Below are positions 55,323 to 63,487 of a stretch of 64,000 nucleotides of DNA, one piece after another. Under the pieces are notes generated by a model that was given only the letters and a program-made list of their open reading frames with translations, made no database searches and was not told where the DNA came from. Source of the DNA: Gelidibacter mesophilus DSM 14095 (lineage in GTDB: Bacteria; Bacteroidota; Bacteroidia; Flavobacteriales; Flavobacteriaceae); the NCBI RefSeq assembly GCF_000423005.1, contig NZ_AUHD01000004.1:372001-436000 (forward strand). Reading direction: 5' to 3'. How positions within the stretch are numbered: position 1 is the first letter of the stretch; the number at the start of each line of letters is the position of its first letter. The translations under genes and the position numbers were made by a program.

Positions 55323-55817
55323 ATGATTATAACACCTCTCTTAGTTATTTTTCTGGTGATCGTTTTTACGTTAACCTTTCTATTTGTGAAAACCATAGAC
55401 GACCGCAAATGGATCACTATTCCGCTCAGTCTTATTTTGACGCCCTTTCTTTATTTCTATGCCTTCTATCCCTTACTGAATATTTTTAGCAGTTACCATC
55501 ATCAAAAATATTTCGATTCCGAATTATGGCATAAAGAGCCTAGCTTCCGTTATGAAATGTACGATAATATACAAGAAACCGATACCTTCATAGGAAAATC
55601 CAAAGCCACCATGAAAGATCTTTTAGGAACTAGGGAGTGGCTGACCTGGGATGATGCCAAGGATGATTTTGATGAGAACCGTTGGAATTATGGGATTGGG
55701 ATTTTACCCGGAGCATTTAATAGTAAATCAGAAGCCATAGAAGTCGTTTTTAAGGATGATAAAGTGATTAAGGTAAACACGCTTCAAGTAACTCTAAAGA
55801 CGAATGATAAAAAATAA
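55323..55817 (+). CDS. Hypothetical membrane protein between gldF and gldG
   Basis: The 164-residue protein has two N-terminal membrane segments (LLVIFLVIVFTLTFLFV and ITIPLSLILTPFLYFYAFYPLL) and a soluble C-terminal part of about 100 residues (MYDNIQETDTFIGKSKATMKDLLGTREWLTWDDAKDDF split over the helix, WNYGIGILPGAF, IEVVFKDDKVIKVNTLQVT). It resembles no family I recognise. It begins 1 base after the gldF stop and overlaps gldG by 14 bases, so it is firmly inside the gldFG operon and probably linked to the GldAFG transporter. Confidence 0.8.
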   Translation: MIITPLLVIFLVIVFTLTFLFVKTIDDRKWITIPLSLILTPFLYFYAFYPLLNIFSSYHHQKYFDSELWHKEPSFRYEMYDNIQETDTFIGKSKATMKDLLGTREWLTWDDAKDDFDENRWNYGIGILPGAFNSKSEAIEVVFKDDKVIKVNTLQVTLKTNDKK

Positions 55818-57474
55818 ATCGAACCTTGTAAAAATCGTTGTCCTTTTAGTCTTGCTATTCGCATTAAATTGGGTAGGCACTAAGGTTTACAAACGTTTTG
55901 ATCTCACTCAGGACCAACGCTACACATTATCACAATCCGCTCTACAGATTGTTGAAAATGTAAAGTCGCCGTTAATTGTTGATGTCTTTTTAGACGGTGA
56001 TTTCCCTCCAGAGTTCAGGCGGTTGAGAAATGAAACCCAACAACTATTGGAGGAATTTGCTTTAGACAATAATCAAATTAAATTTAATTTCATTAATCCC
56101 CTAGAGGATGAAAACGCACGCGATCGCAATATTGACCAATTGATAGAACGTGGTTTGGATCCGATGCAATTAACCGTTAATAACAACGGAAAAACCTCTC
56201 AAGAATTGATTTTCCCTTGGGCTTTGGCCAGTTATAACGATCAGACGGTTAAAATTTCATTGATCAAAAACAAAATCGGTTCCACCCAACAGGAACTCAT
56301 AAGCAATTCCATTCAACATTTGGAATATGCATTTTCTGAAGGTTTTCAAAAGTTAGTGACCCCAAAAAGTAAAAAGATTGCCATATTAAAAGGGAATGGA
56401 GAACTTGAAGATAAATACTTGGCTGATTTCCTGAAAACCATTAAAGAGCATTATTTTCTTGCGCCATTTACCTTAGATAGTGTGGCCGCCAACCCGCAGT
56501 CCACCTTGAAGAAACTCAATGATTTTGATCTTATTATTGCGGCCAAACCCACTGAAATTTTTACGGAGGAAGAAAAATTGGTATTGGATCAATATACAAT
56601 GCACGGCGGCAAAAGTCTCTGGCTCACCGAAAGCATTTTGATGGACAAAGACAGTCTTTTTAATGATGCAAGCCGAGGGATTGCCATTATGAACGATCTC
56701 AACCTGAACGATTTTTTCTTTAAGTATGGCGTCCGAATCAATCCTGTAATTGTCAATGACCTTTATTCTGCTCCTATAACTATTGCTATGGGCCAAGGCA
56801 GCGACGCTCAGTTTCAACCCTTAAAATGGCCCTATTCTCCTTTGGCAGCGGGAAACCCTAATCATCCTATTACAAGCAATTTGAATTTAGTGAAATTTGA
56901 TTTCGCCAGTCAAATCGACACCTTAAAAAGCAGCACTAAAAAAACAATTCTTTTGCAGAGTTCAAAACTCACCAAACTGGAAGGCGTTCCAAAAGAAATT
57001 GCCTTGGAGATTGTCACTCAAGATCAAGATCCTTCAACCTATACCCAAGGACCGCAAAACTTAGCCGTATTGCTGGAAGGGGAATTTACATCAGCATATA
57101 AGGACAGAATCAAACCTTTTAAGTCTGCTGAAAATAGGGACCAAAGCGCGCACACAAAGATGATTGTCATTGCTGACGGTGATATTATAAGGAATGATGT
57201 TTTCAAAAATCAGCCACAAGAACTTGGTTTTGACCGATGGACAGGGCAAAGTTTTGGTAATAAGGAGTTTTTATTAAACGCCGTCAATTATCTTTTGAGT
57301 GATGATGGTTTGTTGGATGTCAGAACCAAATCAATAAACATTGCCTTTTTGGATGAACAGAAAATAGTAAAAAGCAGAACACAATGGCAACTTATAAAAA
57401 TTGCGCTACCGCTTTTGATTTTGGTGCTTTTTGGTTTTCTTTTTAATTATATCCGCCGTAGAAAGTACACTTAA
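55804..57474 (+). CDS. gldG: Gliding motility protein GldG (ABC transporter-associated)
   Basis: The 556-residue protein has an N-terminal membrane segment (NLVKIVVLLVLLFALNWVGTKVYKRFDLTQDQRYTLS), a large periplasmic GldG/IntG domain (about 40-500) including SPLIVDVFLDGDFPPEFRRLRNETQQLLEEF and KIAILKGNGE, and a C-terminal membrane segment (LIKIALPLLILVLFGFLFNYIRRRK). It acts with GldF and GldA in gliding. Followed 349 bases later by dnaN, the usual flavobacterial order. Confidence 0.95.
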   Translation: MIKNKSNLVKIVVLLVLLFALNWVGTKVYKRFDLTQDQRYTLSQSALQIVENVKSPLIVDVFLDGDFPPEFRRLRNETQQLLEEFALDNNQIKFNFINPLEDENARDRNIDQLIERGLDPMQLTVNNNGKTSQELIFPWALASYNDQTVKISLIKNKIGSTQQELISNSIQHLEYAFSEGFQKLVTPKSKKIAILKGNGELEDKYLADFLKTIKEHYFLAPFTLDSVAANPQSTLKKLNDFDLIIAAKPTEIFTEEEKLVLDQYTMHGGKSLWLTESILMDKDSLFNDASRGIAIMNDLNLNDFFFKYGVRINPVIVNDLYSAPITIAMGQGSDAQFQPLKWPYSPLAAGNPNHPITSNLNLVKFDFASQIDTLKSSTKKTILLQSSKLTKLEGVPKEIALEIVTQDQDPSTYTQGPQNLAVLLEGEFTSAYKDRIKPFKSAENRDQSAHTKMIVIADGDIIRNDVFKNQPQELGFDRWTGQSFGNKEFLLNAVNYLLSDDGLLDVRTKSINIAFLDEQKIVKSRTQWQLIKIALPLLILVLFGFLFNYIRRRKYT

Positions 57475-57781
57475 ATTTAGTTTTTTGTGCTAACAATCAC
57501 TTTTTGGCTTTCTTTAAAGTCTCATCGGATATTAGAGTAATGGTATTCCAACGTCATTTTTACAGATTCAAAATAATCAAAAAAATTGGAATTTTGAGGA
57601 TGGCTTTTTAAGATTATAATTTGTCTGGTTTGAGACTTTAAATTAAAGTTCTAAGCTATCCCAAAAAGAGTCAAATCGGAAATTCCTAAGCAAGTGAAAG
57701 CGGATATTTTCAGAATAAACATACGCCCAAACTGTTAATAAAATTGTATAACTAAGGTTCACTAGTGTCAGTTTATTCAAA
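57475..57781. other. Intergenic region between gldG and dnaN with a long-range inverted repeat
   Basis: No credible open frame in about 349 bases. TTTAAAGTCTCA (57513-57524) and TGAGACTTTAAA (57631-57642) form a perfect 12-base inverted repeat, 106 bases apart. The dnaN -7 element lies at the right end. No DnaA-box cluster was seen. Confidence 0.5.
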
Positions 57782-57789
57782 TATCTTTG
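57782..57789 (+). promoter_or_regulatory. Bacteroidota -7 element for dnaN
   Basis: TATCTTTG, an exact TAnnTTTG match, 34 bases before the ATG at 57824. A convincing -33 TTG at proper spacing was not seen. Confidence 0.55.
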
Positions 57790-57823
57790 CTCTGTCTAAT
57801 TAATATACAAAATAAACATATAC

Positions 57824-58942
57824 ATGAAGTTTATCGTATCTAGTACCTATTTGCTCAAACAATTACAAGTATTGGGAGGTGTCATCAACAACTCAAACAC
57901 CTTACCAATTTTGGATAATTTTTTGTTTGAACTGAATGATTCGCAACTTACCGTTTCTGCTAGTGATTTAGAAACTACAATGTCATCAATAATTGATGTT
58001 GAAAGTACAAGTACAGGCAGCATTGCTTTGCCTGCACGATTATTATTGGACACCCTTAAAACATTTCCTGAACAACCTTTGACCTTTGTTGTTGAAGATA
58101 ACAACACGGTTGAAATCAGTTCTAATCATGGAAAATATGCCTTGGCCTATGCTGATGGGAATGAATTCCCGAAGGCTGTGGCTTTAGAAAATCCTAGCAC
58201 CACAACGGTCATGGGAGATATCTTGGCAACTGCCATTAGCAAGACAATATTTGCTGCTGGAAATGACGATTTACGCCCAGTAATGAGCGGTGTGTTTTTT
58301 CAGTTTTCTACTGAAGGACTCACCTTTGTTGCTACCGATGCGCACAAATTAGTAAAATACACGCGTGAGGATGTTACTGCTGATCAAGTGGCTGAATTTA
58401 TTATGCCCAAGAAACCTTTAAATCTTTTGAAAGGAATTTTAGCAGGCAATGATGACGCTGTGACCATTGAATACAATGATTCCAATGCGAAATTCACCTT
58501 CGAAAACTCAGTGTTGATCTGTCGATTGATTGATGGGAAATATCCAAATTACGAAGCCGTGATCCCAAAAGAAAATCCTAATAAATTAACGATTGATAGA
58601 ACGCAATTCTTAAATTCTGTAAGACGTGTTAGCATTTTCTCAAATAAAACAACACACCAAATACGTTTGAAAATAGCTGGTGCTGAATTGAACATATCTG
58701 CTGAAGATATTGACTATAGCAATAAAGCGGAAGAGCGTTTGACTTGCGATTACCAAGGCGACGATATGCAAATAGGATTTAACTCGCGTTTCCTGACTGA
58801 AATGCTGAACAACCTTGGCTCCAATGACGTGCAGTTGGAAATGAGCTTGCCAAATAGAGCTGGAATCCTAACACCAATTGATGATTTGGATGAAGGCGAA
58901 CAAGTCACCATGCTGGTGATGCCTGTAATGTTAAACAACTAA
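57824..58942 (+). CDS. dnaN: DNA polymerase III subunit beta (sliding clamp)
   Basis: The 372-residue protein shows the three-domain clamp pattern: MKFIVSSTYLLKQLQVLGGVINNSNTLPILDNFLFEL at the start (here split: VGGVI region and PILDNFLFEL), FAAGNDDLRPVMSGVFFQF, FVATDAHKLVKY, and the C-terminal LNPLL-type end LVMPVMLNN. It encircles DNA as a dimer and holds polymerase III. Length is typical. It follows gldG, the common Flavobacteria order, rather than dnaA. Confidence 0.96.
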   Translation: MKFIVSSTYLLKQLQVLGGVINNSNTLPILDNFLFELNDSQLTVSASDLETTMSSIIDVESTSTGSIALPARLLLDTLKTFPEQPLTFVVEDNNTVEISSNHGKYALAYADGNEFPKAVALENPSTTTVMGDILATAISKTIFAAGNDDLRPVMSGVFFQFSTEGLTFVATDAHKLVKYTREDVTADQVAEFIMPKKPLNLLKGILAGNDDAVTIEYNDSNAKFTFENSVLICRLIDGKYPNYEAVIPKENPNKLTIDRTQFLNSVRRVSIFSNKTTHQIRLKIAGAELNISAEDIDYSNKAEERLTCDYQGDDMQIGFNSRFLTEMLNNLGSNDVQLEMSLPNRAGILTPIDDLDEGEQVTMLVMPVMLNN

Positions 58943-58977
58943 CCAATTCCTGCGAAGGCATGAACATTGTTGTTTAA
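58931..58977 (+). terminator. Inverted repeat at the 3' end of dnaN
   Basis: TTAAACAAC (58931-58939) and GTTGTTTAA (58969-58977) form a 9-bp stem enclosing a palindromic repeat copy (58945-58963); the stem takes in the last dnaN codons. A stronger terminator follows at 59006-59036. Confidence 0.4.
58945..58963 (+). repeat. Degenerate palindromic repeat, copy A
   Basis: AATTCCTGCGAAGGCATGAA resembles the palindromic repeat AATTCCTGCGAAGGCAGGAAT widespread in flavobacterial genomes. Confidence 0.5.
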
Positions 58978-59005
58978 TAGAACTATATATTCTTAAAAAC
59001 TAAAG

Positions 59006-59036
59006 AACGCCTACCGTAAGCAAGTAGGCGTTTTTA
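59006..59036 (+). terminator. Intrinsic terminator of dnaN
   Basis: AACGCCTAC (59006-59014) and GTAGGCGTT (59024-59032) form a perfect 9-bp GC-rich stem followed by T-run on the plus strand. Confidence 0.85.
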
Positions 59037-59122
59037 TGTATATGAAATTAAAACAGCCCATTATAATTTATTAAAACAAACTACCCAGAATCCAACGACT
59101 TGACTAGGGGTGTTAACACGAT

Positions 59123-59142
59123 ATTCTCACCTCCGTGAGAAT
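59123..59142. repeat. Perfect hairpin ATTCTCAC/GTGAGAAT
   Basis: An 8-bp perfect stem with CTCC loop at 59123-59142, within the repeat-rich gap between dnaN and the DUF4870 gene; no T-run follows, so it is not called a terminator. Confidence 0.5.
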
Positions 59143-59148
59143 TCTTAG

Positions 59149-59169
59149 TCCTGCGAATACAGGAATCTC
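59149..59169 (+). repeat. Degenerate palindromic repeat, copy B
   Basis: TCCTGCGAATACAGGAATCTC shares the CCTGCGAA and AGGAATCTC halves of copy A's family. Confidence 0.5.
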
Positions 59170-59202
59170 GTATTATAACAAACCTAATTTTTATTAAACC
59201 TA

Positions 59203-59233
59203 AAAACGCCAACTTTTAAAAAAGTTGGCGTTT
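59203..59233 (-). terminator. Intrinsic terminator of the DUF4870 gene
   Basis: AACGCCAACTT and AAGTTGGCGTT (within 59203-59233) form an approximately 11-bp stem flanked by A-runs that become T-runs on the minus strand. It lies 42 bases past the minus-strand stop at 59275. Confidence 0.75.
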
Positions 59234-59252
59234 ATGATTTGTTATTTTTTCA

Positions 59253-59277
59253 GAGATTCCTACCTCCGAGGCAATTA
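59253..59277 (-). repeat. Degenerate palindromic repeat, copy C (inverted)
   Basis: GAGATTCCTACCTCCGAGGC followed by AATTA is the same repeat type in the opposite orientation, reaching the stop codon of the DUF4870 gene. Confidence 0.4.
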
Positions 59278-59613
59278 AGAAATAAAATTAAATGAGAATG
59301 GATAACTTGGAGTTTCTCCGTTGCTGGCTTTGATAGCATTTATCACAGGGAGCACAATGGAAACAAGCCCTAAAATAATAAATCCTAATATTCCCAGTCC
59401 AAATAATAAAATCAACGGAATGCAAATCACAAAATAAACAATGAGACTTAGCTGAAAGTTAATGATGTTTTTTCCATGGGCATCCATTTGATACACTTTT
59501 TCTTTCTGGGTCACCCAAAGTACTAACGGAAGAATCAAACTTCCGAAACCTGTTGCTAAAGTAATCAATTGGCTCAAATGGGTTATGACGATCAATGTTC
59601 TATCCTCTCTCAT
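59275..59613 (-). CDS. DUF4870 membrane protein
   Basis: The 112-residue protein matches DUF4870 (Tic20-like small membrane proteins): LITLATGFGSLILPLVLWVTQKE with a conserved HGKNIINFQLSLIVYFVICIPLILLF and a final IILGLVSIVLPVINAIKA segment, about four membrane segments. Function unknown. It is isolated between a repeat-rich gap and a TonB receptor gene. Confidence 0.85.
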   Translation of the reverse strand: MREDRTLIVITHLSQLITLATGFGSLILPLVLWVTQKEKVYQMDAHGKNIINFQLSLIVYFVICIPLILLFGLGILGFIILGLVSIVLPVINAIKASNGETPSYPFSFNFIS

Positions 59614-59745
59614 GGTAGTGATGTGTTTTAGTGTTAATAAATAGTGTTCATCAAAAAACCACTCTTAAAGACTAAATGGCCATACAGTTCTTGGTGGTGA
59701 TTGATGTAACTATATGACGATCAATGACCAGAAATGTTACAACTT

Positions 59746-62034
59746 CTAAAAATGATAGCTAAGTTTGACGCCACCATAGTAATTTCGAGGATTTCCAGGA
59801 TAGTAATATCTTGGTTCAGAATTATTAAAACCAGTCGCATTGATTAGAATGGATGATGCATATTTAGTGTCCGCCAAGTTGTTGATTCCAAAATTCACCT
59901 TAAAATCCAAATTTTCAACAAGCTGAATAACATAGTCAAACTTTAGATTTAGAAGATTATAGGCATCACTGTATAAACTATTGGAATCGTTCATCGGCAT
60001 TTCGCCAACATAGAAGTGATTTAAAAAGAAAGAAAATTTCTTATAGTTTAAAGCTACTCCTGAAGCCAGAGATATATCTGGAACCCCAGTGAGTTGGTTC
60101 CCTGAAAAATCATTATCCCCATCAATAAATTCTTTAAACTCATGCCAATTAAAGGAGGCATTAAAGAATGGTGCTACCCAAAATGAGTCTGTCACATGAA
60201 GTTTAAAATCGGTTGAAACCTCTAATCCATTGTGCAACGTTCGTCCTGCATTTCTGCCAATATATTGATCATCTCCCACCCTTTCTGCTACCAATAGATC
60301 CTTAATGTCCATCAAATAATAAGAGGCCATGATATGCCACTTTCTTTTGAAAAAATAAGCTTCACTTCCTATTTCATAATTATACCCCTTTTCTGGTCCA
60401 ATTTCAGGATTAATAACACCTTCGGGAGTCAGAGTCTCTTCCAAACTCGGATAATTAAAACCGTAACTTACATTCGCAAAAACAGTTTGATGCGCATTAA
60501 ATTGATAGGACAGATTAAGATTTGGAGCTATCATATCATCAAAATTTCTTGAGATATCCCTTGTGGCATCTTCAGTATTCAATTGGTCATAAAAATGGTA
60601 GACCGTGTTGTTGTAATTCATTCCAACTTGAAGTGTAACCTTTTCTATCACAGGTAATGTTAAATTAGTGAAAAGATTCACCTGGCCTCTATTTTCGCGA
60701 TTATCACTTAATAAGGCACCTTCTAGACTTCCGTTTCCATTATTTTCAGCATAGCGGTTTTCAATAGTTTTCCATTGGTACACATCCTTATAAAGTTCCG
60801 TGCCAAAATTCCAAATGGCATTTTTACCCAAGAACTCAAAGCTGTTGGCAAAAACTGATCGCAAGCCATATCCGTTAGTAAATTCATCCAGAATATTAAA
60901 AGGTCGTGGCTCATAGTGGTCAACATAAGAATAAAACAGACTCGTACTGTTTTCAAAAGTTGAAGAAAACTTGTGGGTCATATTGAGACCTAGTAGATTT
61001 TGTTTATCCAATTCGTATCCTTTAGCCTTTGACCACGTAAAAGCGGCTTTTTCAGGGTTTTCATCATAGTCTGTTCTACCAATTGAACTCGGTATTTGCG
61101 CATTATAATTTGTATGATTGACCACTATTGAAAGTTGAGTTTTATCACTCAGCCTATAACTCGAATTCAAGAAGTATGAATTTCTATTATACTGACTATT
61201 GTCACGATAGCCATCCATTTCCAAATGGTCATAGTTAAAATGAACAGTGATTTTCTCATCCGAAAAATTGAAAGATGTACTATTTTTAAACAACCCAAAG
61301 GAACCAACAGTCGCATTATTATTTACAAAATAACCTTCTGATTTCGCCTTTTTAGAGTTTAGAAGTAGGGTCCCACCTAAATTACTACCGTACAAACTAC
61401 TTTTTGGACCTTTAATAACTTCTATGGACTCTAAATCTTCAGGGTCATAGATGTCCAAAGCAGTTTCTCCCACACCATTTGTAATCGGAATTCCATCAAA
61501 ATAAGCTTTAATTTTATTGGTTCCGTATAACGTGCGCGATCCTACACCTCTAATTGTAATTCGGTTTGTATTTATTGCACCACTTTGAATATATACCCCC
61601 GAAATTTTGTTTAGAGCATCTACAACTGCAACTGGACTTTGTTGTTCAAGCTCTTGCGCTGAAACACTGGTTGCCGGTAAAATGATCCCACTTTTATTTT
61701 CAAGTGATGCCTTGACCAAAACAGGATTGAGCGTTTCGGTTTGTACGCCTTCATACATTAGAAATTTTTGATTCCCTTTAGAAAACATAAAATTTTCAGT
61801 TTGAAAATCTGGGTGTTTCAGAATGATATTTAACGGAAGATCAAAATCTTTTGGAAGCACAAAAACGCCACGGCTATCTGTTTTTGAAATCAGCTGATTC
61901 TTAAACATTACAGAAACCCCAGAAATGGGGATGCCATTTTCAGATTCAACAATTCCTTTCAATTCTTGTGCTTGGAGCATATTAAAAAAAACGGTCATGG
62001 AAATCATAACCGTTTTTAGGTGTATAAACCTCAT
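59746..62034 (-). CDS. TonB-dependent receptor
   Basis: The 762-residue protein has a signal peptide (MISMTVFFNMLQAQ region), a CarboxypepD_reg-like domain (about 22-105: LKGIVESENGIPISGVSVMFKNQ), a plug (about 120-230: VVDALNKISGVYIQSGAINTNRITIRGVGSRTLYGTNKI split, and VIKGPKSSLYGSNLGGTLLLNSKK split) and a barrel ending NYYGGVKLSYHF. Its plug resembles FecA/siderophore and vitamin B12 receptors more than SusC. It lies 6 bases downstream of a sugar dehydrogenase-like gene, suggesting joint uptake and oxidation. The ligand is unknown. Confidence 0.9.
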   Translation of the reverse strand: MRFIHLKTVMISMTVFFNMLQAQELKGIVESENGIPISGVSVMFKNQLISKTDSRGVFVLPKDFDLPLNIILKHPDFQTENFMFSKGNQKFLMYEGVQTETLNPVLVKASLENKSGIILPATSVSAQELEQQSPVAVVDALNKISGVYIQSGAINTNRITIRGVGSRTLYGTNKIKAYFDGIPITNGVGETALDIYDPEDLESIEVIKGPKSSLYGSNLGGTLLLNSKKAKSEGYFVNNNATVGSFGLFKNSTSFNFSDEKITVHFNYDHLEMDGYRDNSQYNRNSYFLNSSYRLSDKTQLSIVVNHTNYNAQIPSSIGRTDYDENPEKAAFTWSKAKGYELDKQNLLGLNMTHKFSSTFENSTSLFYSYVDHYEPRPFNILDEFTNGYGLRSVFANSFEFLGKNAIWNFGTELYKDVYQWKTIENRYAENNGNGSLEGALLSDNRENRGQVNLFTNLTLPVIEKVTLQVGMNYNNTVYHFYDQLNTEDATRDISRNFDDMIAPNLNLSYQFNAHQTVFANVSYGFNYPSLEETLTPEGVINPEIGPEKGYNYEIGSEAYFFKRKWHIMASYYLMDIKDLLVAERVGDDQYIGRNAGRTLHNGLEVSTDFKLHVTDSFWVAPFFNASFNWHEFKEFIDGDNDFSGNQLTGVPDISLASGVALNYKKFSFFLNHFYVGEMPMNDSNSLYSDAYNLLNLKFDYVIQLVENLDFKVNFGINNLADTKYASSILINATGFNNSEPRYYYPGNPRNYYGGVKLSYHF

Positions 62035-62040
62035 CTTTAT

Positions 62041-63333
62041 CTATTTCGCCTGATAACTAACTTTCCAAATGGCGTTACCGGAATCATCATTAACCAACAA
62101 ATCTCCTTGTGGGCTAACCGTAACCGCCACTGGGCGACCATAGACTTCTGTACCAGACTTATCCGCAATAAAACCGGTCAAAAAATCTTCAGCCGGTTTT
62201 GGCGCTCCATTCTCAAAAGGAATAAATACCACCTTATATCCAGAAAGTACGGAACGGTTCCATGACCCGTGCTGACCAACAAATGCACCGTTTCTATATT
62301 TTTCAGGAAATGCTGTGGCATCATAAAATGTAAATCCTAACGAGGCCGTGTGCGGACCTAAAGGCACATCTGGAACAATTGCATTTGCAACCAGCTCTGG
62401 TGCTTTTCCTTCTAATCTAGGATCTTCAATCTGACCAAAATAAGAATAAGGCCAGCCATAAAACCCTCCTTCTTTGACACTTGTGGCATAATCAGGCACC
62501 AATTCATCACCAAGTTCATCACGTTCATTGATCGCTGACCATAACTCACCATTTGCAGGGTTCCAATCCATTCCTACCGGATTTCTCAAACCGCTAGCAT
62601 AAATTTTCTCATCTGAACCGTCTAAATTAACCACCAAAATATTAGCACGACGTATTTCTTCTTCCATGCCGTGCTCTGCAACATTGCTGGCAGAACCTAC
62701 AGAAATATAAATTTTATTTCTTTCTTTATTGGTAATAATATTTCGTGTCCAATGGTTGTTATAACCGCCGGCAGGTAATTCTACTATTTTCTTGCCCTCT
62801 ACATCCTTCATTGAGGTCTGATTCTTTTTGTAGGGATATTTATAAAGTCCGTCAGTATTGGCAACATAAAAGAAATTGTCAATGATCAACATCCCGAATG
62901 GCTGATGCAAATCTTCAAGAAAAGTTTCCCGAACCTCAAAATTACCGTCATTATCCAAATCACGTAATACAGTTATTTTTCCGCCATCTTTTCCTGTGGA
63001 GGCTTCACTCACAAATAAATCGCCGTTAGGTGCAAAATAAGACCATCTGGGATTATCAAAACCATCAGCGTATTTGGTAACCACAAAACCTTCGGGCGCT
63101 TGAGGTAAGGTATTTTCTGGCCAATCCACCATTTTGTTGACATTGGCGACAGATTCTGTGGCATAGGGTGCAGCCAACTCTAGTTCACCTACAGCGGTCA
63201 TCACCACACTTCCAGAATGAGTTTTTTCTTTTTGCTCTTTATTGATCTCATCCATCTTCTTTTCTGTTTTCGATTTACATGAGACGATAAACACGAGACT
63301 TAGTACTACAAATATTTGAATAAAGTTTTTCAT
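62041..63333 (-). CDS. PQQ-dependent sugar/sorbosone dehydrogenase-like lipoprotein
   Basis: The 430-residue protein starts with a lipoprotein signal (MKNFIQIFVVLSLVFIVSC) and folds as a GSDH-type beta propeller: LPQAPEGFVVTKYADGFDNPRWSYFAPNGDLFVSE split over the strand, KIYISVGSASNVAEHGMEEE, IYASGLRNPVGMDWNPANGELW, GGFYGWPYSYFGQ and HTASLGFTFYDATAFPEKYRNGAFVGQHGSWNR split. Relatives oxidise aldoses or sorbosone with PQQ; the cofactor is not proved here. The ATG at 63333 is preferred to 63363 for a proper lipoprotein signal. It is 6 bases upstream of the TonB receptor gene. Confidence 0.88.
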   Translation of the reverse strand: MKNFIQIFVVLSLVFIVSCKSKTEKKMDEINKEQKEKTHSGSVVMTAVGELELAAPYATESVANVNKMVDWPENTLPQAPEGFVVTKYADGFDNPRWSYFAPNGDLFVSEASTGKDGGKITVLRDLDNDGNFEVRETFLEDLHQPFGMLIIDNFFYVANTDGLYKYPYKKNQTSMKDVEGKKIVELPAGGYNNHWTRNIITNKERNKIYISVGSASNVAEHGMEEEIRRANILVVNLDGSDEKIYASGLRNPVGMDWNPANGELWSAINERDELGDELVPDYATSVKEGGFYGWPYSYFGQIEDPRLEGKAPELVANAIVPDVPLGPHTASLGFTFYDATAFPEKYRNGAFVGQHGSWNRSVLSGYKVVFIPFENGAPKPAEDFLTGFIADKSGTEVYGRPVAVTVSPQGDLLVNDDSGNAIWKVSYQAK

Positions 63334-63487
63334 TGGATTTTGGTTTTTTATAAATTTAAGCAACAGCTAGGCATTAAAATAATATTTTCTGGTTTAAATA
63401 GTTTATCAGATAGTTAAATTCTATATCTTATATCAATTAACTAAACTTTTTCTAATCAGATTTTAGATGTCATTAATGAAAAAAAAT

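Noticed and set aside
57475-57823. Replication origin next to dnaN
   Set aside because: No cluster of DnaA boxes or AT-rich iterons was seen, and dnaA is absent; dnaN lies beside gld genes in Flavobacteria.
59123-59142. Perfect hairpin as a terminator
   Set aside because: No T-run on either side; it is treated as part of the repeat cluster.
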